This document shows, in pieces, positions 24,920-38,445 of a DNA stretch of 64,000 bases (position 1 is the stretch's first letter; each line of letters begins with the position of its first letter). The notes under the pieces are model-generated. The model did not search any database and was not told where the DNA came from. It saw nothing but the letters and a program-made list of their open reading frames with translations. Source of the stretch: Ophiodon elongatus (Eukaryota > Chordata > Actinopteri > Perciformes > Hexagrammidae); contig JACSYO010000389.1 in assembly GCA_016806645.1 (NCBI GenBank), positions 117,501 to 181,500 on the forward strand, in the 5' to 3' direction. Both the position numbers and the translations under genes were made by a program.

Positions 24920-26937
24920 TTACGTTTGCAGGAGTCGGGGGCCGTCTGTGGCCTCTCGGGGTCTCTGTAGAAGCCGGCTTTGCATTTCTGACACTGCCGC
25001 CCCTCGGTGTTGTGCAGACAGTCACAGACGCCTCCGCCGCGCTGGCCGGACTCGCGCCACGCCGTCCAGTCGAAGCGGCAGCTCTGAGCGTGACCGTTAC
25101 ACTTGCACTCTGGTGCGAGAGGGAAGGAAATCAACACAAACTTTGAGTCTTTGAGTATCAATATTTTAATTTAGTACTGAAAAGTTAGTCGTTTCTCTTC
25201 CTTTCGCCACAATATATGTATGTCATGTATTTCCCCATCGTCATTGCTCCAAAGCTCTACTGAAAAAGAACGTTAGGTAATTTATTGATGAGCTCAGGGT
25301 GCAGCTCGATGGCAGAGAAGTAGATTTAGGACTGGTTTGAGAAGTTTTTATGGACATTTTAAGGCTTTACTGTGTCTGTGGTTAACTGTTGGGTATCCAA
25401 GCTAACTGTAGCTGCTGTCCTCCATGAAGGAGCCACATTTTTTAGGTGGAATATTCCTTTGCTAGAAAAACAGCTGGTATTGCAGCTCTGACTTGTGATA
25501 GAAAAAGAAAATATTTCAGATTTATGTATATTTGTTGCAGGAACCCATGACTTTCTGTAACTTTCACTTCCAAGATTGTTGCTTTTTACAAACTTGATAC
25601 TTATAGAAATAAAAGCTTGTTGATGGCATAGACTATAGGACACATTGGTTTGTGGACTGATGGTTTGAAGCCTTGAGTTTTGGCCGTCATCATCTTGGTT
25701 TTTGGCAACCAGTGAACAGAAGTGATCATATTTTGGAGTTTGGACCATAATTTACTAAATGAACATCATGCTGTGTTGAAGAAGACTTGAAACTAAAGAT
25801 TGAGACCATAAACTCATGTTTACAATGTTTACTGAGGGAATAAATCAAGAGAGAAGTAGAGTCATTTTCTATAGACTTCTATACAACCAGAGGAGTCGCC
25901 CCCTGGTGGTCAGGAGAGAGAATGCAGCTTTAACACATGAAGCTTTGACTTCTATACAACCAGAGGAGTCGCCCCCTGGTGGTCAGGAGAGAGAATGCAG
26001 CTTTAACACATGAAGCTTTGACTTCTATACAACCAGAGGAGTCGCCCCCTGGTGGTCAGGAGAGAGAATGCAGCTTTAAGACACTTCCCCATTGGCTTCA
26101 CTTATCAGAAACGGAGGTTGCCGTCTGGTTGATGGTCCAAAGTGGCAAGTAGTTTTTGCTCAATTCTCATTATTTTCTTTATCGTTCCCCTGCACCGGTT
26201 TGCCATTCGGTGCACCCCAACTCTCCCGTATGCTGCTTCCTTACTTCCTTTAAATCCCCATCAGGGCTTAGATATCACGCTTTGTTCAACATGCACTTTC
26301 TACAGGCTGTTGCCGTCTATGCAGATGCAGTGATGCATGGTGGTTACTGTTCAGCTGTTTCGTTGATGTAACTCTTGGAACGTTTCTTAAAAGTTCTCAG
26401 AAAGCAGCACAAGTGAGGATTTTTGGGTCCCTGTGGTGGGAAATGTGGGTCTGTGTTTATTCGACTCACTCCGACATTCGTGTGGAGCGCCCGTCAGTCC
26501 GTCAGCGGGCTGCCAGGGTCGGTCGTTGTAGAGCGGAGTGCAGCGCTCGCAGTGATCACCTGCAGTGTTGTGTCTGCACACACACTTCCCATGGACCTGA
26601 GGGAGAGACGAGAGGGAGAGCTCATTAGCAACAAGCGAAATGATAGACAGAGGTAGAGACGGAAGGATGGGAGGAACAAAGGGGTCAGTGTGATGGAGAG
26701 GAAAGTTTCCCACGTGAGGACAAGCATGCTGGGGGTTCCTCTCCGATTCTACACTCTCCATTTCTTCTTCTCTCTTTCCTTTCCTGCGTCTCTGCCTTTC
26801 TCTCCCTCTTCTCCACTTCCCCTCTCTCCATCTCTCTCCCCGTCTCCCTCGTACTCTCTCGCCTGAAAATTAGTGAATGGACATTGATTGTTTGGCTTCA
26901 TCACTGGAAACCAGAACGGGCCTCTGGTCTGAAAAGC

Positions 26938-26972
<35 letters not shown>

Positions 26973-29900
26973 AAGAGTGCAAGTATGCAGCGCTGAGAGC
27001 ACAATAACAATCTCCTTGTCATTCCTGTGAGCTGGAATGCCATGCATGCTGGATAATGATTGAAGGAGAGAAGGGGGGAGTGGGGGTGGGGGGGGGGGGC
27101 ATGGCATCTGAGGAAGCTCTTTATTTGTTTGCGTTACACCGTGCAACTGTAATGTGGGACACACACTGTTATACAACGATTGTAGAGGCAGACACACTGA
27201 TCAACATAGAAAATAACTGCAAAAACACACACACACACACACACATAAACAGATTCGTGCATTTGTTTCCCACGGTGTGTGTGATGGCTCCGATTCACAC
27301 ACTAACACACTGTACGAGTATAGTAGAGACTTAAACACATCCACATGCTATAGAATGGAGCCAACATGTCCTCTGACCCCAGATCGGTCCTGCAATGTGG
27401 AGGCGAACACACGCACACATGACTGCTTTTACACCATTTCAATCACACTAATAGGGGGAAGCAATTGAGAGGTCCAGGCAGGAGATCTAATGACACATAT
27501 CGCAAAAAAAAAAAAGAAAAAAGGGGGAAAAATGAAGTAATTAATGGAAAACAGTGGAGAGAAATGAGTGGAAAAAGAAGAAATGGACAAGAGGGAAAGG
27601 AAAAGGGCAGCAGCGGCCGCTGGCTGGGGTCCAGACAGCTGGTATTTAAACCCATTTCACATGTTTACCATACCGTGATACGGGACAATTAAACACACGT
27701 ACACACCGAGAGCCGCACACACGCAATTATGTAAACTCCACCATTCACGGGGAACACAGCGGAGATGGACTGATGTGTGATGCCAATGATATCAATTACT
27801 TTAAATTTCCCTTTGTGCCAAAACAGGAAAAATCGTGCAGTTATAGAATCCGAAATGTATAATTAAATCCAAACGTATTGCCAGAAACATACTTTGGGAG
27901 GGTGGGATAGATTTTTGAGTATTTCCATGACCATTATTAAACAATGAGGTGACAATGGGCTGCTAAACGCATAAAAACCTGCAGCTATGCCATTTTATAG
28001 TACTCAATTATTCAAGGATTTGCCAAAATATCTTAAGTTTAAACTTTATTTATATAGTTTTATAACTTGCATAATGTACCAAATGTCAAAATGTACGTAA
28101 CTCATAATTTTCGATTTCATTTCCAACATAATGACCCTTAAAAAAATAGTGGAATGATCTTGTTGGATGAAAGTATCTTTGGATTTTACCATTAAAGTGT
28201 CTCCAGTTTTTAACCCCCGATATGTTCCTCAATCTGTGCATTGTCAAATTAACACAAAAAGATTCAAACACTAAAAAAAAAGCTGAACGAGATTTAAAAA
28301 CTTGACGTGTTACGTTATGTTATATGCGTTAAGTTGTCTCTACTCTAAATAATGTAAAGATCTAACACACAAACGTCTCCTACAGGCCTCCTCCTCCTCC
28401 TCCTCTTGTCCTCATAATAAAACAGACGTCCACTCTGTGTGTCTTAAAGAAGAGCAGACAAGTGAGGAAAATATGTAAGGGAGGGTGCAAGGAAAGGAAA
28501 TGAAAAGAAAGAGAGCGAAGAGGCACAGAAAGATGTAAAGAGAGGCAGTTGGATTGTGAAAAACAAAGAACACACATCTAATTGGACTAATTGCCGCTAA
28601 CGCTCCAGTAGTTGTCCCTGGATGTCATTATGTTTGTTACTGTGTGTGAGAGTTGGCTTTGTGGCTAACTAACAGACAGTGTAATCACCCTGAACCGCAA
28701 GAAAAACCCATGTGGGGGAACAGGAGCACAAAAAAAGCCAACAACAACAAACAAAGTGGCCTTTTCGTCTGCGTTCACAGTGTCTGAGCGGTAATGACTC
28801 GACCAATCAGAGGGTCACTTTCACCGCTGATTACCACACACACACACACACACACACATAAACAAAACATACTGTACATATATGAACAGAAGAGAATATA
28901 ATAGCGTACTGTATGTATAATAACTAAGTAGATTTACTCAAGTACTTATTTGGCTTACATGTACTTTACTTTAGTATTTCCTTTTTATGTAACTTTATAC
29001 TTCTACTTCACTACATCTCAGAGGTAAATATCGTACTTTACGATGTTTTTTTCATCCCCTTCCAGGTAAAACCTCGTATCTCCAGATGTGTTGATGTTGA
29101 TTGTTTGTGATAAACTGAAGGATGAAGCGTTTCCTTTAAAAAATCCTCCGACTTCTTCAGATAAATAAACCCTTTAAAAAGGCTGTTTGTTCTTTTTAGA
29201 GATACGAGGTTCTCACAGGACAGAAGCTACAAACACACGATGATCTGATAGATTATGACGCATCGATGTAGATTAAATTAGCCAGCAGGATATAAAGGAG
29301 TTAAAACACAACATGCACATTAATGCAGCGGTGATTTGAATCTAGAAACATCCGATATAATAGTTAAACGCTGACAGGGAATACTTACTTTTCATAATAC
29401 ACACACTTTTACTGAAGCAGGGTTTTGAATGCAGGTGGTTTACTTGTAGTGGATTACTTTTCCTTAAAGGAACAGTGTGCAGGATTTATTAGCAGAAGTG
29501 GAATATAATAATTAAAACTATTCTTTGTGTATTTTTTGTGTACAACCAACTGAAACTAAGAATCGTTGTGTTTAAGTTAGCTGAGAATTAGCGCTTCACA
29601 TCTACATAGGGAGCGGATCCTCTTCTACAGGAGCCCAGAAGGGACAAACCAAACACCGGCTCCAGAGAGGGCCCGCAGTGTGTTTACGTTACCTGAGGGC
29701 CACCGTAGTTCACTCTAAGTAAAATAATACTTCCATCAAGGAAAACAACCTTCCCTTCCCATAATCTCTCCCCTCATCTCCCATCTTGTGCAACTTGTTT
29801 GGGTTTTACCGGGGGTTTTTTTTGTTGCTCTGGGTCGAAACTGAGACACAAAACAAACTGCTGATAAAAGTGCTGGAAAAGTCGCTTACGTAACTTCTGT

Positions 29901-32484
29901 GTGTTTACCGAACGCTACCCGCATGGGGCACTGCAGAGCGACGCCCCGATGACCCGAGGTAATGTTGTGAGGGCGGTTAAGAAGGATTTACTGTTCAAGC
30001 TTTAAGTCTTCGGAGCAGTTGGACTAATATTTGTGACACATCTGCCACACATGTTGGTATTAAAAATGATCTCTTATTATTATTATGATCATTATTATTA
30101 TTATCCTGGCGTGCAGAGTTTTACAGCCTTGTGGTCTAAAGGCTGTTTCAGGGGATTTTCTACCCTCAAAAGAAGGAAATCCTGGTGAAAACACTCAGTA
30201 GAGCCGCTTGGAATTTCTTGGCATGAAAATAGATTTAAAGACTGTGTCCAATAAATCGGCTATCGGCAGCTTTAATTCAAAAATGTGGCATTAGCAAAGA
30301 AAACACGCGATTGGTCTCGTTCATTCCTCACGTATAAAAACATTTCACCTGCTTCTAATCAGGATAAATGTATTAAAAACGCAATTTTTAAGGTCTGATA
30401 AGTTACAATATGTTTACGTCCGGTTATTAAAGTTCATGAAATTGAATAGAAAGACATTTCAGTTCCAAAATATCAATGATATGAAGGGACGTTGTAATAC
30501 AGTTTGCCCATCAGATTAATCTCAATTCTTTTAAAAAAAAGAAAAAGGGGTTTTAACTAAAAATCGCTTATCAGTCCCAAAAAAATCCGTCACTACTTTG
30601 TTGATGTCGTGCTATTATTAGAAGTGTTTGAAGTTGTCTACTTTCTGTTCCAAGAGTCAGAACTAAACACGGAGAAGCAGCGTTCAGTTCTTCTGCTCCA
30701 CGTATAAACTCCTCTAAATCCAGATTGAAGACTCTTCTTTTTGCTTTTCGTCTTTAATTGAACCAGATTCAAGGATCTTAATCAATTTCTGCATTTATTT
30801 CCTAAACTGCAACTTTTATTTTTGCTTTTTAAATGTTTTACTGACTGTTTTTAATGTTTAAGTGAATGTTCTTAATTGTTTTTAAATCTTCTTTTCCTTT
30901 GCATTACGTTGTGATGCTTTTATGTGAAGCACTTTGAATTGCCTTGTTCTTGAAATGTGCCATACAAATAAACTTGCCTTGCCTTGAGGAAGCTCCTCGT
31001 CGATTTCTCACTTTTCCCGGCCGAGCCTCGCCGATGGAAACAGAACGGACGTTTGTGTTTGTGGAGACGGTCGCGATAGGAGCAGGAACTCCTCGTTAAA
31101 ACCCTCGAATCAATATCTACGTGTCTCGGGTTCGTGGTGAGCAGGAAAAGAAGCCGTTTGTCCGACGTGACAGAAGAACAGAGGAAGGAAGCCGCCCCGC
31201 CTTCAGCCTGTTATTAAGACGACTGCCAACACAACACGAACAAGCTGTTTGGTCCCTAAGTATCGAGCCTTGTAATCTTCCTCAGAACAAGTTTGAAGGG
31301 GTGTGATTAACTTTGATAAATATCAAAACAAGTGAGAGAAACGTCGGTATGTCAAAACAAGGCGGCGTGAAGGAAGTGCGGTGCATTGGCATCACAGCAT
31401 CGAGGCTTAAGACCAGCTTATTGGCATCGGAAATAAAGGCGTAGATGTTTTCTTGAGGAAATAAAACGAGACAAATCTTAACTTAAAGATCTACTTTTGT
31501 GTTTTTTCAGAGCTTTCATCAGACCATGAGATGCAGCAAAGGGCCACGGACTTAGATTTGTTTTTTTTCCAACTGTTTACAAAGTCAAGAATTAACAGTC
31601 GCGTACAAATTTGAATAGTATTTCTAATATTTGATTGTGTAGTGCATGCGATTGATGTTTTAAAGTACCTGTAGACCTGATAGTAAATGTTTTGTTTCAT
31701 AGTAAACCAATGCACTCTAAAGACCTATATCCTATACATTTATATAGAAGTACTTTAGAAGTAGGTACTAGCTTTCACGTCGTGCAGACCGGACATTTTC
31801 TAAGACGACAAACTTTATTTCTCCTTTCAGCCGCAGACCAGATCCACCCCTCCAGTTCTTACCTTTCAAAATAAAAGCCCGAGACAGAAACACTGTAACC
31901 GTTTACCAGAGGGAACTTAAATTCCCTCAGAGCATTCCCCTAAAAGGAAGCTCAATAAAATATCTTGCAGCAGGTTGGACTTGACGACTGTTGACCTCAG
32001 ACGGTGCTCTGGGTCAGTAAGACCCTGGTAGTTGGTCCTCTTCCTGCACAAATCTATTCAAACCTTTTCTCGAAAACGTTTTGCAACTATCGCAAATTCG
32101 CATTCGCCGCCTGTATAAATAGTTTTGATGCGAAACATTTTGCATTTTCTCGTCGTTAATTCGCCGCCTGAACACACGCGATGGCCCAACGCTCCGGTCT
32201 TACCACGTGGTTGGTGCGGTCTCTGATGGGCTGGTAGCCCGGTGCAGGAACACACTGCTCGGCGTGTCCGTTACAGAAGCAGCTTCCCTTCACGATCAGG
32301 TCGTAGATGGCGAAGTGGCGGGCGGGAAGAGCTTCGTGTGCGGAGGCGAGGTCTTTGGCCTGGCAGGGACACGACTGCCGCTTCAGCAGTCTGATCCGGA
32401 TGTTGGTCACCCTCAGCTGCTGCTGGCCCTCGACCCCGAACGGATCCAGGGACTCCCATTTTGGGAGGGTGCGGTAGATCACCT

Positions 32485-32538
<54 letters not shown>

Positions 32539-34027
32539 TGCTGTCAGCATTTTTTTTATGATGAATCAAGTCTGTGTGCATTTTAAAAATCGGTTAAACA
32601 TTTTCTAGGCAGCAAAAGTCACAACCGAAACCTGCAACCTGACCAGTTCTCTCATTCGAGGAAACAGCTGATTGGAGGAATCCTGGACTGTCAGCAGTTT
32701 AAACTGAAATTGTAATCATTCACTTATCGACCATTTCGAAGTAAGAAATTAGCCGAGTAGTTGCAGAACAACGCAGTTCATTAGAGGTCTCGTGTGTAGT
32801 TCCCCCACATACTGCGATTAGCAACAAAAAAAATGATGTACAACCCAAAATAACCGGGTATGGACGAGCAAAAACATCGATAGACTTTCTGTTCTCATCA
32901 CTTCCTTTTGGTGGGGACAAGTTCCGGTTCAACACCTTAAATCAGTATTTCATTGAGCCGAATACATAAGGCCGATAATGAAGTCTTGTGTGAAGGAGCA
33001 CACGGTCGTGTGTTCGGCTTTCTTCCTTTTGAGGCTCGTGAACATATAGTATAAACTCACGCAGGGTTAGTTCTCCCTTCGGAAGGTGGCGTTGTTCTGT
33101 TGGCTCTACGGTTTCCCTCATCCTTGATCTACTTCCTCTTTATTCCTTGAAATACGGAAAAGAATAATAAAATTCCTAACAGAGCAAAAAAGAACCCTGT
33201 TCTCTCTCTCGCAGCCCCACTTCATGATTGAGACGGATTAGACGGGCTTATTCAGTGGCACAATCAGGTTCATTGATGCTTCTCGTGTCACTACAGCTGT
33301 CATGTTAATGGGGGTTTGTTTTGGTACCATTTGGGCACCAAACTGTGACCTTACACCCCGTCGTCATTGACAACGTCCTCACGTGACCACGAGGGCGCTG
33401 GGCACCCTTAAATGAGGGCACCCGACCTTTCTCCCACTCTCTCCCCCTCCGTGTCTGGTCCCTGGACATCCTTCAAATCGAAGATCCCTTTATGGGCTGC
33501 CTGCCATCGCCATGGCTACTGCTGCCACTGGCAACCAACGCTACCGCTGTTGTTGGGGTGAAAAAGTGGTGTGTGCCCCAAACTCTCGCTGTGAAAGAAA
33601 TGTGTGTGTCTGTGGTGTGTCTCTTTACAAAGTGTGTGTTGTTGTCGCTGGCCATCATTGATATCATTGGACGAGTAGTGTGTGTGCGTGTGTGTGTTTA
33701 TGTGTGTGTGTTTATATGTGTGTGTTTTCATTGGTTAAAGCAAGAGGCAAGCAAAAAAGACCCCATGTGGCTCCCTCATTGGCTGGATGACTGGCCGAGA
33801 GTGTGATGGGAGGAGCACTATTAATTTCCCCGTTGTTGGAAAAGGTCGCGGGGTCACAGCATTGTGGTCCACAATTAAGAGAACACGACAAATAGGACGA
33901 GGGGCGCCGGTCCACGGGAGAGCACGGAGAGCAGGGCCAAACAAAGACGGGGACGGAGATCCAGCTTCACATAACTCAGAGCCGGACAAAAGGCCCGCGA
34001 CAGCCCGGTGACACCACAGCAACACCA

Positions 34028-34073
<46 letters not shown>

Positions 34074-35772
34074 GCATGCACATAGACATCGGTTTTTGCT
34101 TTCCTTTACACAACACAAATTCCACGCCAGGCCTGCTTGGAGCTTTTACCACATCATAATGCCTCGTAGTTTTCCTGTAAATCTGGAGACAAAGTATTAG
34201 TGTTCGCAAATACGCTGATGATACTCACATTTACGTTAGTTTGAACAGTGAGTAGATGCAAGACTCCCCAAGAGTCCTTAATGGGTTTTATGTAGCCAAG
34301 CATTATGAAATATGGGAATTTATCAGTGTTTATTTCAAGGGTTAAAAGAATATTATAACAAAATCATGATGAAAATCTATCGTTTTGCTGTTTATTTACT
34401 TTTAAACTATTAATACGGAGCACATTCAGCTGTTTATTTGTGTTGTATTTCCCCTTCTTTGCTTCCTTTTTTTCCTTTTTTTGTCCTCTTGCAGCAGAAA
34501 ACATGACTTTTTGATATTTCTCTTGCAAAAAGCGGCGCTACGGATCAACGTTTTGACGAGTGGTTCCTCGTTTTCTTTGTATCTCAAACTCTACAAGGAT
34601 GCACATGTACAAGCGACCCAACTAAAACAGAAAAGAATAAGACTGATAACCAGCAAACATTAATAAATGGCTTAGGTTTTAAAATACTTTGCAAATGTTT
34701 CTTGAGAAAGGAAATACTTTCATTGGGTTTTTTGGATACACAATGTGTTTTGGTGAGAAACACTGACTATAAACATTTATACTGGCACTTGTTTACAAGG
34801 GAACCCCACAGGGAACCTTTAACTGTAAGTGAATTTACAAGTGCAGATTGAAATGCTATTTTAAGGTGTTGCTGCTGTGTCTAATGTGGAATCTGAGAAC
34901 ATTTGTTCTGTGGAGGATATTATTTATAAGACCAGTTAATGACATATTTATATTGGGTAAAATTGTTGATGTTGCCATGGCATATTACATAACTTCTGAT
35001 ATTATTTTAGTTTGTATCACAGTATATATATGTATATATGCATTTCTTGTGCCATTTTCTTGCCATAAAGTGATGGAATAGATATTTTAGTTTTTTACGA
35101 CAGGTAATATTACCGTAATGGGTTTGAAAGCGGTACGCTACTGATAATGCTTTGAAGTCTTTGACTGTGTTACAACATACAGTGATGGTGAAAGTGTGAT
35201 AACTAATGTATTTCTATTGGAACATCCAGTCGATAGTGGACCGGGCGCTATGTAACTCTAATAAACCCTCGTTAAAGGTTTTGCCTGGCTCCTGTGAGCA
35301 CATTGGATCTTCACAAAAAGAGGTTTATTTAATTGGAACAGGAGTCAGAACTCCAGATACCTTGCAGACTAAGCTGCCAAGGAAACCTGGAGCATGGTAA
35401 ACAGCCACTATATTAATCGTGAGTATAATTACGGATGTTGAAAATGGGGTGATGAAAAACAGATGTCGGGCCAAAAGAGCCACATTTTGAGTTTTGTCCA
35501 CCTGCGTCCTGAGGCAGTGGGTTCACTGTGGGCCATGTGTCCACTTCAGGCTGAAAAATAAAGCAAGTCTGGTTTAAACAGGCGTAATTCCATCAAAGCA
35601 CTGTGGACTGTAATCTGGTAAACAGGCACAATGGGCATTGATGGAAGGAGAAAGACGGAGAGGGGGGATGGGTGTCTAGCCAACAGTACCAACATCCATC
35701 AGAGCAACGGCACTTCCTTCCCAGCAGACAGACGGAAAGCCGACTGTATGTGTTTATCTGAAAGGGCACGGA

Positions 35773-35819
<47 letters not shown>

Positions 35820-36622
35820 CTGTGGAAAAGAGAGAGAATATGTGTGTTGGCTGTTCTGCCTCATTCTCTTCCCTAAGGAGGTCAGTCTCTACAACTCTCA
35901 CATTCTTCCAGCCCAGCTGACCTCATGAATAAGACAACACACACACACACACACACACTAACACACACTAACACACACTAACACACACACAACAGGTGAA
36001 CACGAAAAAGCTTTCAGCACAAGAGTTGACATGCTTTTATGTTTCCCTGCGGGAGAAAGAAGAGTGTTTTTACCATTTGTCCTACTCTAAAAGAAGTGGA
36101 AGGTAATTCTTCTGAAAATGACCACAAGGCTGCAACTAAAATATTATTATCGATTAATATGTTGATGACTTCTTCAAATAATTAATTCATTGTTTAGTGT
36201 ATAATATGCCGACGTATGTCTTTTATTACAAGTATGATTTCTTCCAAATGGATTCTTTTGCATGTTTTCGATGCTGCAAAATCAAAAGAAATGTCTTCTT
36301 GGGGAGGTTCCTATGTAGTAATGGAGGTGTGCGTCCCTAAGGCTTATACACAGTGCGCAGTACAAGGCTGCGTTGTCATCACGCTGCACAGACCACAGTT
36401 TAACTGTCATTATAGCGGCTGTACAATCACAACAAAAACGCACAGGAGCCGAGAGCGTGCGAACAGCTGAGCACCAGCAGCTGGCGGTCTGTCAGAGACG
36501 CCACTTGACCTCTTTAAACCTCGGGGTCATCAGTTAAGAGGTTAGAGGTCAGAGGTCACGCTCCCGGCACAGGTGGCTGAGACGTGCAGAAACCAATATG
36601 TGAAGCGCAGAGTCGGGGGTGG

Positions 36623-36683
<61 letters not shown>

Positions 36684-36896
36684 TCTTCACACCTCTTCTA
36701 GTAAAAAAAAAGGTGGCGAGAAACGGACAAAGAGACGCAGCAGGAGTACATAAAGAGTGATTTATGACACAGCAGCAGAATAAGGCCACGAACGGCTGAA
36801 TACCTGGAAGGAGTCGTGGACGAGAGAGGGCGTGAACACGCGTTGCATATGAGAGCGCTGCAGGGAGTCCGGAGCAGCGCCGCGCTTGGCATGCGC

Positions 36897-36934
<38 letters not shown>

Positions 36935-37033
36935 CTGCAGAGCAGCTCCCGACACACACTGCTTCAATTAAACATCAATGGGCTTCAGGAAGCCCTCTCG
37001 TGCTACAGTCAAAGTACGCCTATTAAACACTCA

Positions 37034-37073
<40 letters not shown>

Positions 37074-37499
37074 GCTTCCCCCCCACCTGGCCGAGCTCTT
37101 GCTTTCATTCCGCTCAGACTGTACGTCTCTCGCGTGTTGCGTGACTTACAGCGGACAGGACTGAATTCGTCCCAGTAGGATGGGTAATGATACACTTTAA
37201 ACCATTTGTTAAGCAAAAGATGAGCGCACCGTCTTTGGGTTATGATTGACCTAATGTGACATCATGAACTATTCATGGGGGGGGAGCTGAGCGGGAAACT
37301 CTCCGTCACCCCCCTCCAGCGTTTCACTGCAGGTGTGTATCCGCACCTCCTCTCCACACCTGCGTCAACCTGCTCTCCGACTGCGTTTGTTGAGAGAAAT
37401 GGTGGGAATTCAACCAAGACGTGATGCAAATCTGATCGACTTCTGGCAGGTAGTCAAAATGTTGCCACTACGGTCAAAATACATTCTCGGAAACTGCGT

Positions 37500-37552
<53 letters not shown>

Positions 37553-38399
37553 GAGAACTGTGGATACATGAAGCTGTAACTGTTACCTTGATGTAACGTT
37601 TTTGTTAATATAACACACATCACTCGTTACTTTCACTGACAACAAACCGCTACGTCTTTGTGCTCTTTCCCTCGGGCTCGTTGCCGACTTGGTGCATTTT
37701 TAAGATGCTGAAAACAGCTGGAAATGATGCTGATGAGAGCCGTGAGAATGAACCACATCAATGAGCGTAGAGAAGCTCGAATGCCCCGTGGAGCTGTGGT
37801 TTGTTGCTACGAGTCACATCAGAAGGTAAGAGACCCTCCTCACCTCTCCGCGGTTGCAGGGATAAGCCCCGGAGTACTTGGCGGTGCAGGCGGCCCCGTC
37901 CCGGCCCGCGCCCGCCTTTCCCTCCTCCATCCCGAAGGCGGCGCTGCAGTTGCCGGCGAAGTACTGCAGCATCTTCCACGACCTCCCGAAGTCCTGCGAC
38001 CGCTCCAGGGTCATGGCGGCCGGCCTCGGCGAGCGGAACACCGCGATGAGATGCGTGAAGAAGAACTCCGCCTCCAGGTCCAGCTGCACCGTCTCAGACT
38101 CCGCCCCCTCGGCCGACTGCCACCAGGTGTTGGGGTGCCGGAAGGAGGAGTCCGACATGGCCCCGGCCAGGTGGGACAGGAGGGGCAGGCCGGCGTTGCA
38201 CTTGGCGCAGGTGGCGGCGTCGCAGGCCAGGTTGGCGTTGGGGTCGGAGTAAGAGCAGTAGAGCTCGGTGCCGTTGTTGCCGCAGACGGTCTGCGTCAGG
38301 ACCCGGCGGCCCAGGGCCAGGTTACCCATGCGGGGGTTGCAGGCCCGGCTCTCGCAGCGAGGAGCCACACCGGCACGGAAAACCTCCACCGACAGACCT

Positions 38400-38445
<46 letters not shown>

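Larger units (their letters stand above)
26597..32203 (-). other. ntn4: ntn4 intron 3, 5.6 kb, no exon seen
   Basis: Contains (GT)n 26939-26970, a G-run near 27088, (CA)n 27222-27245 and 28836-28858, AAGTACT words near 28930-28990, a dispersed repeat around 29460-29990, a LINE 3' remnant at 30650-30990 and otherwise AT-rich sequence. No nested gene recognised on either strand. Confidence 0.65.
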
